From: Erinaceus europaeus
Lineage: Eukaryota > Chordata > Mammalia > Eulipotyphla > Erinaceidae
DNA: 64,000 bases
Direction of reading: 5' to 3'
Assembly (NCBI RefSeq): GCF_950295315.1
Contig: NC_080175.1
Location: 69,811,357-69,875,356 of the forward strand
Part shown: positions 1 to 10,574 of the stretch, piece after piece
How positions within the stretch are numbered: the first letter of the stretch is position 1
Layout of the letters: every line of letters starts with the position of its first letter
Made by a program: the position numbers and the translations under genes
Notes under the pieces: model-generated
What the model saw: the letters and a program-made list of their open reading frames with translations, nothing else
Told to the model about the DNA's origin: nothing
The model's database searches: none

Positions 1-559
1 AATAATTCCCCTTGTGGCCCAACATTGATTTTAAAATACTTTGAGGCAGATTTCGTTCTTTACATCTTTAACTTTAAGCACAAGTAAGGCTAAATATAGT
101 CTCTTGAGTATGTTTGTAACATTCCATATGTTTTGAAACTTTTAATTTATTTCTAAATAGTTGATAATTAATCTGTTACTTTATCCTTGAGCTAAGAATT
201 ACTTAACAGCTTATTCCTTAATTTCCAAGCAATTAGTTTTAAATTAAATTTTTATTATTTGTAACTATTTCGGATTATAATTATATGGTAAGATAAAAGC
301 AACTCTTCTTAAAAAGTATTAAATCTTTTATAATCAAAGTAATTTTTTGTAATGTTTATTGATAGATAAATCTTTTCTCTTCTAAGACCATGTATATGTA
401 CTATAAATATATACTTATAATTAAGTTCATGATGTATCTGCTTAAGTTTTTCTACAATTATGAATGTTTTTCTTTCCCATTAAGTCTATTTCTAGAAAAA
501 TGTGTATTAAATTCTTCCATTATAGTTCCTTTGCTAGACTTTCTATAGAATTTTTTTAT
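1..559. other. AT-rich DNA, nothing recognised
   Basis: This is strongly AT-rich sequence without a convincing ORF, microsatellite or SINE head. It may be old decayed repeat or unique DNA. Confidence 0.5.
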
Positions 560-835
560 TTGAGTGGTAGTGCAGAGGTTTAAGTGCACTTGGTGCAAAG
601 CGCAAGGACCGGCTTAAATATACCAGTTGGAGCCCCCAGCTCCCCACTTGCAGGGGAGTCACTTCACAAGCAGTGAAGCAGGTCTGCAGGTGTCTTTCCC
701 TCTCTCTGTCTTCCCCTCCTTTCTCCATTTCTCTCTGTCCTATTCAATGACGACATCAATCACAACAATAATAACTACAACAATAAAACAACAAGGACAA
801 CAAAAGGGAATAAATAAATAAATATTTTAAAAAGA
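560..835 (+). mobile_element. SINE-A copy
   Basis: A diverged tRNA-like head (near 570-640) is followed by the diagnostic 'cagtgaagcaggtctgcaggtgtct' region, a CT-rich body and an A-rich tail ending in repeated 'aaat'. Confidence 0.8.
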
Positions 836-849
836 ATTTATTTATCTAT

Positions 850-1010
850 TTGCATTTTTTTTTCTTATATAGAGACAGAGAAACAGAAAGAAAGTGTGAA
901 AGAGGCCATAGCACTGCAGCTTCCTTCTATGTGGTGGGTGCTAGACTAGAACTTGGATCATTCACATGGCAAGTGATTGCACTATCCAAGAAAGCTATTA
1001 TAATTAGCAG
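850..1010 (-). mobile_element. SINE-C copy
   Basis: Read on the minus strand, the head is at about 1010. The plus strand shows a purine-rich 'gagacagagaaacagaaag' body, then 'gcactgcagcttcc' and 'gtggtgggtgctaga', the layout shared with the copies near 20.2 and 32.2 kb. Confidence 0.6.
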
Positions 1011-1039
1011 CCATAAGATGCACTTTTCTTTCATTGCAA

Positions 1040-1105
1040 TGCCAGGGATGGAACCAAAAGTCTCACATATGGAAGATTGGCACTCTGTCCCCTGACCTTC
1101 TCTGC
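1040..1105 (-). mobile_element. SINE fragment
   Basis: A short piece with 'gccagggatggaacc' and a distal 'cctgacc' resembles the B-box half of a minus-strand SINE. It is too short to assign to a family. Confidence 0.3.
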
Positions 1106-1404
1106 AGCTTATGACTATAAATTCCAGATTGGCTGGCACTACAGAGGGCATATCTTGGTTGTTATAACCTTTGTTTGCTAGTGGCTACTCAACTATCACT
1201 TTATAGATTTCTCATAAACAGCAAATGCTTAATTTTTTAACTGCAACTTCTGATTTTGGACATCATTCCTCTATTTTTTCCTTTCACCTAAAAAACATTA
1301 TTTTTAATTGTCCAATGGGGGGGGGGAGGAAAAGGGGAACTTCACACCTGCACAATTTGCACAATTCCACTGCTTTCAGACTCTATTATTATTATTATAT
1401 TGTT

Positions 1405-1700
1405 ATTATTGTCAGAGGAAGACAGAAAGAGAGACAGAGAGGAGAAACACCACAGAGCATGCCATTTCTGCTGGAATTGCTTACAGTTGAGTCCCTGGCC
1501 CCCTCATGAGAGCATTCACCTGCATTCAGGAAGCTTCAGAATCAATGGAGCTATGCTGTGTTGTCTCTCCTTTTCTCTGTATATCTCTCTATCTCTTTCT
1601 TATCCATCTCTCACCCTCTAGATAAGGAATAAAGAAAAAGAGTCTTCTAGGAGTACAGGGAATTTGCAGGTATGGAGCCCTAGCCCTAAAAGAAAAAAAA
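1405..1700. mobile_element. Mosaic of SINE-derived pieces
   Basis: A purine-rich SINE body on the minus strand (about 1410-1480) is followed by a plus-strand CT-rich body ('ttgtctctccttttctctgt') and an A-rich tail at about 1690. At least two old SINEs seem joined or nested. Confidence 0.4.
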
Positions 1701-1769
1701 AATCAATAATCAAATGTCTATCTTGTCCACCACATTCACTGTTTCCAGTGATCATTATTTATTTTCCCT

Positions 1770-1778
1770 TTGTGTGTG

Positions 1779-1851
<73 letters not shown>
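1770..1851. repeat. (TG)n(AG)n microsatellite
   Basis: About 50 bp of interrupted TG repeat runs directly into about 30 bp of uninterrupted AG. The AG part is the expanded purine body of the adjoining minus-strand SINE. Confidence 0.9.
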
Positions 1852-1854
<3 letters not shown>

Positions 1855-1945
1855 CTACCTACACCCTGCAGGTAGGGACAGGGGATTGAACTTGGGTCCT
1901 TATGCATGGTAATGTATGTGCCATCACATACATCTCAGAAGCATA
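1830..1945 (-). mobile_element. SINE-A fragment
   Basis: The AG tract continues into 'ccctgcaggtagggac', 'attgaacttgggtcc' (reverse of the B-box region) and a degraded head. The body beyond the AG tract is missing. Confidence 0.55.
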
Positions 1946-2233
1946 TTTTCTATTTAGAGAGCATCCCTCTCCTTGTCCCTCTCCATTCAGTTGCCATCTC
2001 TTCTACCTACTGATCTCACAACTGTCTCCTCACCCAGGGTTTGTATTTTGATTCATGGTTCTTGTGGTGGTACCATTGTTTAGTCAAGATCCCAAGAACA
2101 GTGGAGATGAATGAATTCTCCATCCTTACATTTCTGCATCAATCATTTCTCCCCTGACCAGCCATATCTAGGCAAGATAGCGATTTCATTCCCAGGTGTC
2201 TGTGATCGTAATGATCAATTTACAGCTGATAAG

Positions 2234-2628
2234 AAGATCAGTATTAGGGGGTCGGGCGGTGGCGCAGTGGGTTAAGCGCACGTGGCGTAAAGCACAGGGA
2301 CCGGCATAAGGATCCTGGTTCGAGCCCCCGGCTCCCCACCTGAAGGGGAGTCGCTTCACGGGCAGTGAAGCAGGTCTGCAGGTGTCTATCTTTCTCTCCC
2401 CCTCTCTCTCTGTCTTCCCCTCCTTTCTCCATTTCTCTCTGTCCTATCCAACAACAAAGCAACGTTAACAATGGCAATAATAACCGCAATGAGGCTGCAA
2501 CAACTAGGGCAACAAAAAAAAAAGGGGGGGGGGGAATGGCCTCCAGGAGCAGTGGATTTATGGTGCAGGCACCGAGCCCAGCAATAACCCTGGAGGGGAA
2601 AAAAAAAAAAAAAAAAAGATCAGTGTTA
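2234..2628 (+). mobile_element. Full-length SINE-A with target-site duplication
   Basis: This is the best-preserved plus-strand SINE-A. Pol III box A (TGGCGCAGTGG, 2260-2270) and box B (GGTTCGAGCCC, 2317-2327) are intact. The CT-rich body is followed by 'aacaacaaagcaac', a short 3' unique part and a poly-A tail. Flanking 13-bp copies, AAGATCAGTATTA (2234-2246) and AAGATCAGTGTTA (2616-2628), differ by one base and look like a TSD. Body 2247-2615. Intact promoter boxes suggest a fairly young copy. Confidence 0.93.
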
Positions 2629-2927
2629 ATCTGATTTTATTCCACAAGCACTTTTTTTTAACATCTGGAGTTTGTAGAATGTTCTTTTTAGAATTAGAAC
2701 TAGGGAATTTTTATCACACTATGTTTGATTTACCTTTTCCTCCCTCAATCTTATGTAGAATTTACTAAGCTTCTCCAGTCTACAGACCCAATCAAGTAAT
2801 CCAACAAGCATCAGACAGATAAGTAAGAGAAAAATCCAGAAGCAATTACTAACATATATAATTCCTGAAAGAAAAAAACAGGATTTTTTTTTAGTAATTT
2901 AGCATTTATAAACAGCTTAATGGGATG

Positions 2928-3062
2928 GGGAGGCAGTATAGTGATTATGCAAATGACTTTCATGTCTGAGGCTCCAAGATCCCAGGTTCCATCCCTAGCT
3001 CCACTATAACCCAGAGTTGAGCAGTGCTCTGGTAAAACTTAAAAAATAAATTAATAAAAGGA
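2928..3062 (+). mobile_element. SINE-B copy
   Basis: This is the reference plus-strand SINE-B. A tRNA-like head ('gaggcagtatagtgattatg') is followed by 'catgtctgaggctcc', a B-box-like 'aggttccatcc', 'agcagtgctctgg' and an A-rich tail. Confidence 0.75.
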
Positions 3063-3094
3063 AATATTATAGATAGTTTAGATAATGCTTTGAG

Positions 3095-3690
3095 AAGAAG
3101 AACTGGACCAGTCAATTAAGTAGGCTGCCACGGGAATGTAAATTGGCCCAGTCCCTGTGGAAAATAGTTTGGAGATGCATTCAATATATTAGAAATGAAT
3201 ATATTAGATGACCCAGCAGTTCCTCTCCTAGAGATCTATGCAAAGAATACAAAATCACATACATGAAGAGCTCTGAACAGTATGTTCACGGCTGTGCTAT
3301 TTCTCCAAATTTGGAAACTGCTTGACTACCCAAGGGCAGATGTGTGGTTAAGAAAGTTGTGATATATATACAGTATGTAATATAACTTAAATGTAATAAA
3401 TGATGAAATCTTCTTAAATGGGACTTGAAAAAAATCATGTTAAATAAGTCAGAAGAAGACAGATGGATATCAGATTAACTCACTCATAGGTGGAGTTTAA
3501 GAAATAAAAGGAACTATAGCTCCTTGGTAAAGGACTGTGTGGGGAGGGTCTTTCAGGCCCTGGTGCATGATGCTGGAGAGGACCTTCTATGCTGGGGGTG
3601 AGAGCATTTTGCAGAAAACTGAGAAATTTTATACATGTACCAACAACTTTATTTAATATCAATTATAAACCAGTAATCTCTCTAATAAGA
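3095..3690 (+). mobile_element. L1 fragment: end of ORF2 and 3' UTR
   Basis: The sequence follows the mammalian L1 ORF2 C-terminal region ('gtaaattggcccagtccct', 'gacccagcagttcctctcc', 'ctcactcataggtgg') into a 3' UTR ending near 'tacatgtaccaacaacttt'. Stops and indels break it throughout. The 3' UTR is the same type seen inverted at 13.7 and 23.7 kb. Confidence 0.8.
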
Positions 3691-3974
3691 GAAAGGAACA
3701 AAAGGAAATACCGGTGGGGATTTGTTAGCTATCTAATGCAGCATAGTCAGGAACTCTAAAGGGGGGAGGCCAGAGAGGGTCCTGTGGTAGAGGAAAACGA
3801 CAAGTTGGTAGATGGTGTCAAGTGCAGAGGAAAAATTCCCAAAGGTATGGTAGAAGAGCTGTGGTGCTGATACTTTCACTCTTGTTCAAAGAAAAATATC
3901 TTACATTGAAAGATCCTCTCCCCTTTCTAATGCATCTATATTTGACAACCTTATGTATGATCCCAGTACTCTTT

Positions 3975-4031
3975 CTTTCAATCTTCCTTCCTTTCTTCCT
4001 TCCTTCCTTCCTTCCTTCCTTCCTTTCTTTC

Positions 4032-4056
<25 letters not shown>
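3975..4056. repeat. (TTCC)n / (TC)n pyrimidine microsatellite
   Basis: TTCC tetramers pass into a run of TC and then TTTC. It abuts the A-rich 3' end (poly-T here) of the minus-strand E-element next door, so it probably grew from that tail. Confidence 0.85.
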
Positions 4057-4059
<3 letters not shown>

Positions 4060-4067
<8 letters not shown>

Positions 4068-4295
4068 AAATTTAATAATGATTGACAAGACTGTAGGACA
4101 AGAGGAGTACAATTCCCACTACCAAGCTTCCACATCCTATCCCCTCCTTTGGAAGCTTGCCTATTCTTTGATCTCTATGGGAGCATGGACTCAGAATCAT
4201 TATGGGATGCAGAAGGAGGCTTCTGTAATTGATTCTCCACTGAGCATGGGCATTGGCAGGTCCAACAGTCTCATATTGGTTTATTTCAGCTCCTT
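4060..4295 (-). mobile_element. E-element fragment (5'-truncated)
   Basis: From the poly-T edge it reads 'attgacaagactgtagg', 'gagcatggactcagaatcat' and 'catgggcattggcagg', the conserved 3' portion of the E-element. It stops after about 230 bp, so it is strongly 5'-truncated. Confidence 0.75.
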
Positions 4296-4684
4296 GCAGT
4301 TCATTTTTAAAAAAATTGCTTATATAGGTGTTCAAAAGATCATTACATGGATCCCACTTCTGGGATTCTATGCTGTATCTGTGAACCAAGGATATTGCAA
4401 TTAAATTTCAGGAAGCTACTGATAATAAACTGCGGTGATGAGAACTTGCTATATGTCACTTTCTGCTTTGGAGACAGCATCATGAGACTATAGCTCTAGA
4501 CGAAACCTCTAGAGAATGCCCAGTTAATTTTTCTCAAAATAGCTCCAAGTCTTTTAAGACATTCTCTTCAAAATGTAAGATAGATATCCCGTAATCTTTG
4601 TTATATTTTAGTCATAATAATGTTTCATTGCATTCCTGTGAAATATCACTAAGATGATTTTTTTTTAAACATTGAAAGCTTTTT
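4296..4684. other. Unassigned DNA
   Basis: I recognise no repeat or gene signal between the E-element fragment and the next SINE. Confidence 0.4.
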
Positions 4685-4830
4685 GGACCATGAAAACAAT
4701 GTAGCCTATTAGAGTTCTAAGCTACATGCTCAAGGCTCCAAAGAACACAGGCTCAAATCCCTGGCATCACTTTATTCCAGGGCTGAGTAGGGCTCTGCTA
4801 CCACCCCACCCTCTCCATAAGAAATAAATC
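4685..4830 (+). mobile_element. Degraded SINE-B
   Basis: It keeps 'catgctcaaggctcc', 'aggctcaaatccc' and 'gggctgagtagggctctg' in the right order, but the head is heavily mutated. Confidence 0.5.
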
Positions 4831-5041
4831 TTTTAAGAAATATCATTCTTCATCACCATATACCTATAAAAATTGTAAGGTTGTCTGTGGCATCAAGAAC
4901 CAAATAAGTCCCAAAGAAATTGAGCAGGATTAGAACCATCTTCAAGAGTAAACAAATAATGCACTGCACACTGTGTGTTTTAATGTCTTTATCCACGATT
5001 GTCCTTTGTTTTCTGCTTTTCTGTTGTTGTTTAACATTTAA

Positions 5042-6930
5042 AAAATTTTTATATATAAAAAGGAAACACTGACAAAAACCATAGGATAAGAGGGGTACAA
5101 ATCCATACAATTCTCACAACCAGAATTCTGTATCCCATCCCCTGCCCTGATAGCTTTCCTATTCTTTATCTCTCTGGGAGTATGGACCCAGGGTCATTAT
5201 GGGGGTGCAGAAGGTGGAGGGTCTGGCTTCTGTAATTGCTTTCCCACTGAACATGGGCGTTGGCAGGTCAATCCATACTCCCAGCCTGTCTCTCTCTTTC
5301 CCTAGTAGGGTGGAGCTTTGTATAAGCAGGGCTCCAGAACACATTGGTTGGGTCAATCTGCCCAGGAAAATCCGGTTGGCATCATGATAGCATCTGGAAC
5401 CTGGTGGCTGAAAAAAGAGTTAACATATAAAGCCAAACACATTTTTGACTAATCATAAACCTAAAGGCTGGAATGTTACAAATGAAGATTTGGGATCTCC
5501 ATTTTGAAGATAGCTGGTAGGCCTATTTTAGTTATATTCCAAAGGGCCCATGACTATATTAGTTTTTTTCTGAGCCTGACATCTGATATGCAGGTGGACC
5601 CAAGTTGTTGTCTGGGGAGATGATTTAATGGCTGAAAAGAAGGGCTAGAAAGCTGGATCAAGGAAGATAGTTGTTCCCAAACATGGGGAAAGTATGTAAA
5701 TATTGATAACTGTAAACCCCATCGATTTGATCTGGAGCTCATATTAAGCACAGGAGCCTATGTAACCTCTACATCCTGTAGGTCTGAGCTCACATTCTGT
5801 GGTCATGAATAGGAACATCCCAAGCTGCCCTAATTTCAGGACCCATCTTCCTCAGGTGGTAGATAGAGTATGTTATCCAGCCTCCCTTCAGAGGATAAAA
5901 CCTTCTCTACCATTGTTGATCTACATTGAGGGTAAGGTCCTATGAAAGCCCACAAAGGGGCCCATTGTGTTGTTCCTATAGAGATTACCGGTGACAATGG
6001 AGAGAGGGACTTATTCGAGGTCTAGGCCCATCATGTCTGTTTGGGAATCTCAGGACTCCTGACTAGGGCCCCAGCTGATGTGGTGGCCTGATAGTGACTA
6101 AACATCATCATTACATATGCCAGTCTCTTGCCGTTATCCAGCTTTTGTAGTCCTTACTTTGATAAGGTTAGCTTTGGAGTGACTGAGGGACGTATAATAG
6201 GTAGTAGGTGAGGAGTGTATCTGGGTCTAAGTAGAAACTGCTTCATTAGGAACGTTATGGTGTCTTTTTAGGTCTTTCTACTTCCTTGCTTCATTTATTG
6301 ACTCACTGAAGACTATTGTGCACCTTTGCTTTCAAGCATATATTATGCTCTAATTTATCTCTAATGTATGGATACATGTGTACATATGCCAGATCTCATG
6401 GGACCTGGTCTATATATAGGTTTTGGAACTTTGTTAGGAAGTGAACCACCTGGAATGGAATTAAGGAATCCTATGAGAAAAGAAAGGTCTCATCCAAGTA
6501 ATGAGGCTGAAGGGTTGACATTCCACACCTGACATCTCTGGACACATTCTGAAGTGAAGCATACCGAGGTCGTACTTGTTGCATTTATTAGGCTGGGGTC
6601 AGCAGATGCAGTATCAGTTGATATCAATTGAGATAGGTATGCAGGAAAGTGAGCCATACACTAGAGATTCCAGGACTGTGGAAAATATGGGCTTTATAGA
6701 GGTTTAAGAAGGCAATAAATAGTTATTGCTATAATCAAATTACTTGGCAATTGGGTTAACTTTGAAAATCCCATTATTAGGATTTGCTATCATACACAAT
6801 ATCACCATGATTTATATCCTTTGACATTATTTATATATAGTTGTGTCTTATAAAGTAATGCCACCATCTGCTTCTGTTCTCCCTGGTCTAAGCTTTTAAG
6901 AGAGTCCATTGTTTTATAATGATTATATCC
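5042..6930 (-). mobile_element. Long-form E-element
   Basis: This is the longest E copy here. The poly-T edge and 'ataaaaaggaaacactgac' mark its 3' end on the left. The conserved 3' block runs to about 5490. The section 5496-6299 is absent from the short forms at 8.4 and 27.6 kb. The shared distal block from about 6300 ends near 6780; the boundary after that is uncertain. No sustained ORF is visible, consistent with an L1 3' UTR or a non-autonomous passenger. Confidence 0.7.
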
Positions 6931-6969
6931 TTAGTTCTACCTCCTCATAAGCACAAGGTAGACAAGATA

Positions 6970-7337
6970 GATATCACCTCACTCCTTTGATAATAACTAT
7001 TATTGAAAAGACAAGAAGCAAAAAGTGCTAGAGTAGATGTAGAAAGAAAGAAACATTTATGTATTGGTGAGATTGTAACTTGGTGCAGCCATTATAGAAA
7101 ATAGTATGGAGATTCCTTAAAAAGCTAAGAATGACAATTCTTTATGATTCAGTTTTCCAACTTCTGAGTGTTTGCCTCAAAATATATAACCAATAATTTG
7201 AGGAGCTATACATACCCTTCTATTCATCATAGTTATTGCATCACTGCATTATCTACAACATCGAAGAACTAGAAGTTAGGTGGCTATGGACAGATGACTG
7301 GATGAAAAAATGATGTGGTTTATATTTGCATAATGAA

Positions 7338-7345
<8 letters not shown>
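6970..7345 (+). mobile_element. Old L1 ORF2 fragment
   Basis: It follows the L1 ORF2 nucleotide pattern ('attgtaacttggtgcagcc', 'gaaaatagtatggagattcc', 'gactggatgaaaaaatgatg') with many stops. The ORF2 match ends at the AC microsatellite. Confidence 0.7.

Positions 7346-7382
<37 letters not shown>
7342..7382. repeat. (AC)n microsatellite
   Basis: About 40 bp of uninterrupted AC dinucleotide. Confidence 0.95.
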
Positions 7383-7384
<2 letters not shown>

Positions 7385-7409
7385 ATGTTGCCATTTAAAA
7401 TATTTTAAA

Positions 7410-7640
7410 GGGTTGGCCAGGTGATGGCACATGGGGTTGAGTGTACATGACATCGTGTGCAAGGACCTGCCTTCTACTTCCAAATCTCCACCTTCAGGAG
7501 TGGTGAAACAGTGCTTCAGGTCTCTATATCACTATCTCTAACTCTACCGCTACCTCTATCTTTATCTTCTCTTCCCCTCTCAAACTTTCTGTCCTTGCAA
7601 AGTAAAATGAATGAGTACTAAAAAATAAATAAATAAGAGC
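7410..7640 (+). mobile_element. Diverged SINE-A
   Basis: The 'ggccaggtgatggcaca' head, 'gtgtgcaaggacctgcc', 'agtggtgaaacagtgcttcagg' and a long CT-rich body are recognisable but well diverged from the consensus. Confidence 0.6.
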
Positions 7641-7767
7641 ATAAAGGGATAATGGGTAGTATGAAATAAGCCAAAGTAAGATACACAAAATATAACTTCC
7701 CTTTAAAGTAGTATGTATATAAATCACACAAATGAACTAAATAAAAGAATAAAGAATTTTTAGATTG

Positions 7768-7982
7768 GGGGGCCAGGCAGTGGTTTACACACATTACAGT
7801 GTGCGAGGACATGGGTTCAAGCCCCAGGTCCCCATCTGCATGGGGAAAGTTTCACAAGTGGTGAACTAGGTTGTCTGGCAGGTGTCTCTCTGTCTCTTTC
7901 CCTCTGTATCTCCTCCTCCCCCTCAATTTCTCTCTGTCTCTATCCAGTAATAATAAAATAAAATAAATATTTTTAAAAAGAG
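7768..7982 (+). mobile_element. SINE-A copy
   Basis: 'gggccaggcagtggtttac', a B-box-like 'ggttcaagccc', 'ggcaggtgtctctctgtctc' and an A-rich tail with AAAT units are present. Confidence 0.75.
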
Positions 7983-7984
7983 AA

Positions 7985-8205
7985 TTTTCAGACTGTAAGA
8001 CTAACTAGAGTTTTCCAGAAAGGAGGAATGGGATGGATAAATTGGGTAGTTAGGTCAATTTTGTAGTGTAAGACAGAATTGAACAGGAAATTGAATAGTA
8101 GTAAATATATAGTGGCATGTACGAAAGTTGATTTGTGATGCACATCTAAAACATATATGATTATAATGTGATGTTACTTCAGTAAAAATAATTTGAAAAA
8201 TAAGA
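7985..8205 (+). mobile_element. Probable old L1 3' UTR end
   Basis: The terminal stretch 'cacatctaaaacatatatg...gttacttcagtaaaaata' resembles old mammalian L1 tails. It may be the continuation of the ORF2 fragment at 6970, separated by two SINE insertions. Confidence 0.4.
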
Positions 8206-8422
8206 GCCTATTAGCAATTACTATAAACAAATGGAAAAAATATGGGGAAAAGGGAGCATGAAGCTTCAACATGATTTTTAAAGGGTACTATGCACAGTTT
8301 GATTAACAAAAATTTATTTTGTCCAGATGTTACTAACAGGAAAAAAAAAATCAAGAAACTAAACTAAATGAGTTCTAAGAACCTTTCCTATCCAACATTA
8401 TGTGAATCAATTCAACTTTCCT

Positions 8423-9354
8423 TTATCAAACTCTTTTTTTCAATTTATTTTTTATTTAAGAAAGGATAAATTAACAAAACCATAGGGTAGGAGGGGTACA
8501 GCTTCACACAATTCCCACCACTCAATCTCCATATCCCACCCCCTCCCCTGATAGCTTTCCCATTCTCTATCCCTCTGGGAGCATGGACCCAGGGTCATTG
8601 TGGGTTGCAGAAGGTGGAAAGTCTGGCTTCTGTAATTGCTTCCCCGCTGAACATGGACGTTGACTGGTCGGTCCATACTCCCAGTCTGCCTCTCTCTTTC
8701 CCTAGTAGGGTGGGGCTCTGGGGAAGCAGAGCTCCAGGACACACTGGTGGGGTCTTCAGTCTAGGGAAGCCTGGCCAGCATCCTGATGGCATCTGGAACC
8801 TGGTGGCTGAAAAGAGAGTTAACATACAAAGCCCAACAAATTGTTGAAGAATCATGGACCCAAAGGTTGGAATAGTGGAGAGGAAGTGTTGGGGGGGGGG
8901 GTACTCACTGCAAACTCTAGTGTACTTCTGCTTTCAAGTATATATTTTGCACTTGTTTATGGATACGTGTGAACATATGCTCTCTCTCACAGAACCTGGT
9001 CTATATCTAGGTTTTGGGACTTTGTCAGAAAGTGAAACATGTGGGATGGAATTAGAGAATGCTATGAAAGGAAAGTTCTCACCCGAGTAATGAAGCTGAA
9101 GGGTTGTCATTCCACACCTGAAGTCTGAGCTGAAGCATGTTGAGGTGGCAATCTTTGTGTTGGTTAGGTTGTGATCGGCTGATGCAATATTATTTGATAT
9201 GGATTGGGAGAGGCATGCAGGAAAGTGGGCCCTATCCTAAGGTTCCAGGACTGGGGTAAATATAGGCTCTGTAGTGGAGATGTGAGGTTCCTGCTGTCAT
9301 AGGATTCAAAAAGACAATGGATAGTTACTGTTATCATCACATTATCAAACTCTT
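8423..9354 (-). mobile_element. Short-form E-element with 13-bp TSD
   Basis: TTATCAAACTCTT occurs at 8423-8435 and 9342-9354. The insert between them (8436-9341) begins with a T-rich stretch, so it lies on the minus strand with its 3' end at left. It lacks the ~800-bp middle section of the long form; the junction falls near 8900, next to a run of G. TSD, A-rich end and 5' truncation are L1-type integration hallmarks. Confidence 0.88.
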
Positions 9355-9469
9355 AACTTTTTTTTTTCAACTCGGTGTTGCCAACCATGAGGAAACTGTA
9401 TAAACTTCACAAATATATAAACTTTACAAGTTTAACAATGTGGTATTTGTGGAAAAGATCCCTTTTTAA

Positions 9470-9690
9470 AAGTTTACTTTAAGTAATTATTTGTTATTGG
9501 ATAGAGACAGAGAGAAATTGAGGGGGCCAGGAGATAGAGAGAGAAAGAGACAGATACTTGCAGCCCTGTTACACCACTCATGAACCCTTTCCCCTACAAG
9601 TGAAGAGCAGGGCCTTGAAACATTGTCCTTGCACATTGTAATGTGTGTGCTTAATCAGGTATGCCACCACCTGACTGGGAAATATATCTT
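9470..9690 (-). mobile_element. SINE-A copy
   Basis: A purine-rich body ('gagacagagagaaattgag') is followed by 'acttgcagccctgttacacc', then 'gggccttgaaac' and a degraded head ending in 'ccaccacctgactgg'. Confidence 0.7.
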
Positions 9691-9699
9691 TAGAGCTGG

Positions 9700-10289
9700 G
9701 TTGTGTGTTTCATTAATATTATGGGTGTGGGAGTTGTTGATTATTATCTTACTCTTTATGTTTTCTAGTTCCTGAAGAATTTATAAGAAATCAAGTTTAA
9801 TCAATTCATTAGAGATCAATATGACAATCATCTGCAAATTACAAGGTTATTTTTATATACTTCAAAGTTCCTCTTCCACTCTCAGAAATACAGTATAGTT
9901 TCAATGACCTACTCTTTATAAGCAGAACACATAAAAATGAATTGGATTTGGGGAGTGGATAAGAATTGGTCTTTGCAAAATAAGAGGCTCTCAAATTGCA
10001 CATTCTAATGGTAATCTGCACTGAGTGAATACTATTGTGGGCAGAATTCCTGCAGCAGAATTTCTTTCTCCTAACATAACTAACAATGGAATCTCATCCC
10101 TCTGGTACTAGGACAAAGCCTAGAACAAACAAAGTCAAAATCATGACAACTGTCTTCAGGTTTCCCTACTCTACTCAGTACTTCAACTTCACTTCAACCC
10201 ACTAATCCCATCACTGCCAACAGATGGCCTGTTTTTATAATGTTGCTATAATAAGGTCTTCTGGTTACAATTTCTTCATCTTTCTCTCC
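9700..10289. other. Unassigned DNA
   Basis: No recognisable repeat, ORF of note or composition change. Confidence 0.4.
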
Positions 10290-10450
10290 CACCTTATCTA
10301 GCTAAGCAGCCTTGTGCAAGTTATTTAATTTCTCTATTTCTCAGTTTCCTTGAAAAGGGAATAAAAATGCTTCCCACAAAGAATAGTTTAGAGATTCTAG
10401 ATAAACTATACCTTTTCTATAATTAAACTTGCAGGATTGTTCAATTGGCA
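10290..10450 (+). mobile_element. MIR (ancient SINE)
   Basis: It contains the MIR core order 'agctaagcagccttgtgc', 'aagttatttaatttctc', 'tctcagtttcctt' followed by an 'aataaaaatgcttccc' segment. The divergence is typical of MIR. Confidence 0.7.
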
Positions 10451-10574
10451 CCTCCTAGGTATTCAGTGAATTCTTCCATCCTTAACAAGATTGATTTCTC
10501 CCATCTTTCTAGTATCATCAAATGCCCTCCAATGGTGCTTGGCTTTTAAATCATTTAAACACAGGTAGTTCTTA

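Noticed and set aside
2260..2327. tRNA gene
   Set aside because: Box A and box B are present, but the cloverleaf stems are not maintained and the sequence continues as a SINE.
2244..2489. Similar ~80-codon ORFs at 2.2, 23.2, 36.1, 57.4 and 60.2 kb
   Set aside because: All are translations of SINE-A.
5545..6300. Splicing as the cause of the E-element short form
   Set aside because: A GTGAGT lies near one border on the minus strand but is retained in the short copies, so GT-AG removal does not fit; simple deletion is more likely.
8452..8855. Recurrent ~80-90-codon ORFs with similar proteins at 5.2, 8.6, 11.0, 12.3, 15.9, 27.8 and 61.6 kb
   Set aside because: They looked like a conserved small protein family, but they are translations of the same E-element 3' block in several frames and strands; flanking TSDs show mobile non-coding DNA.
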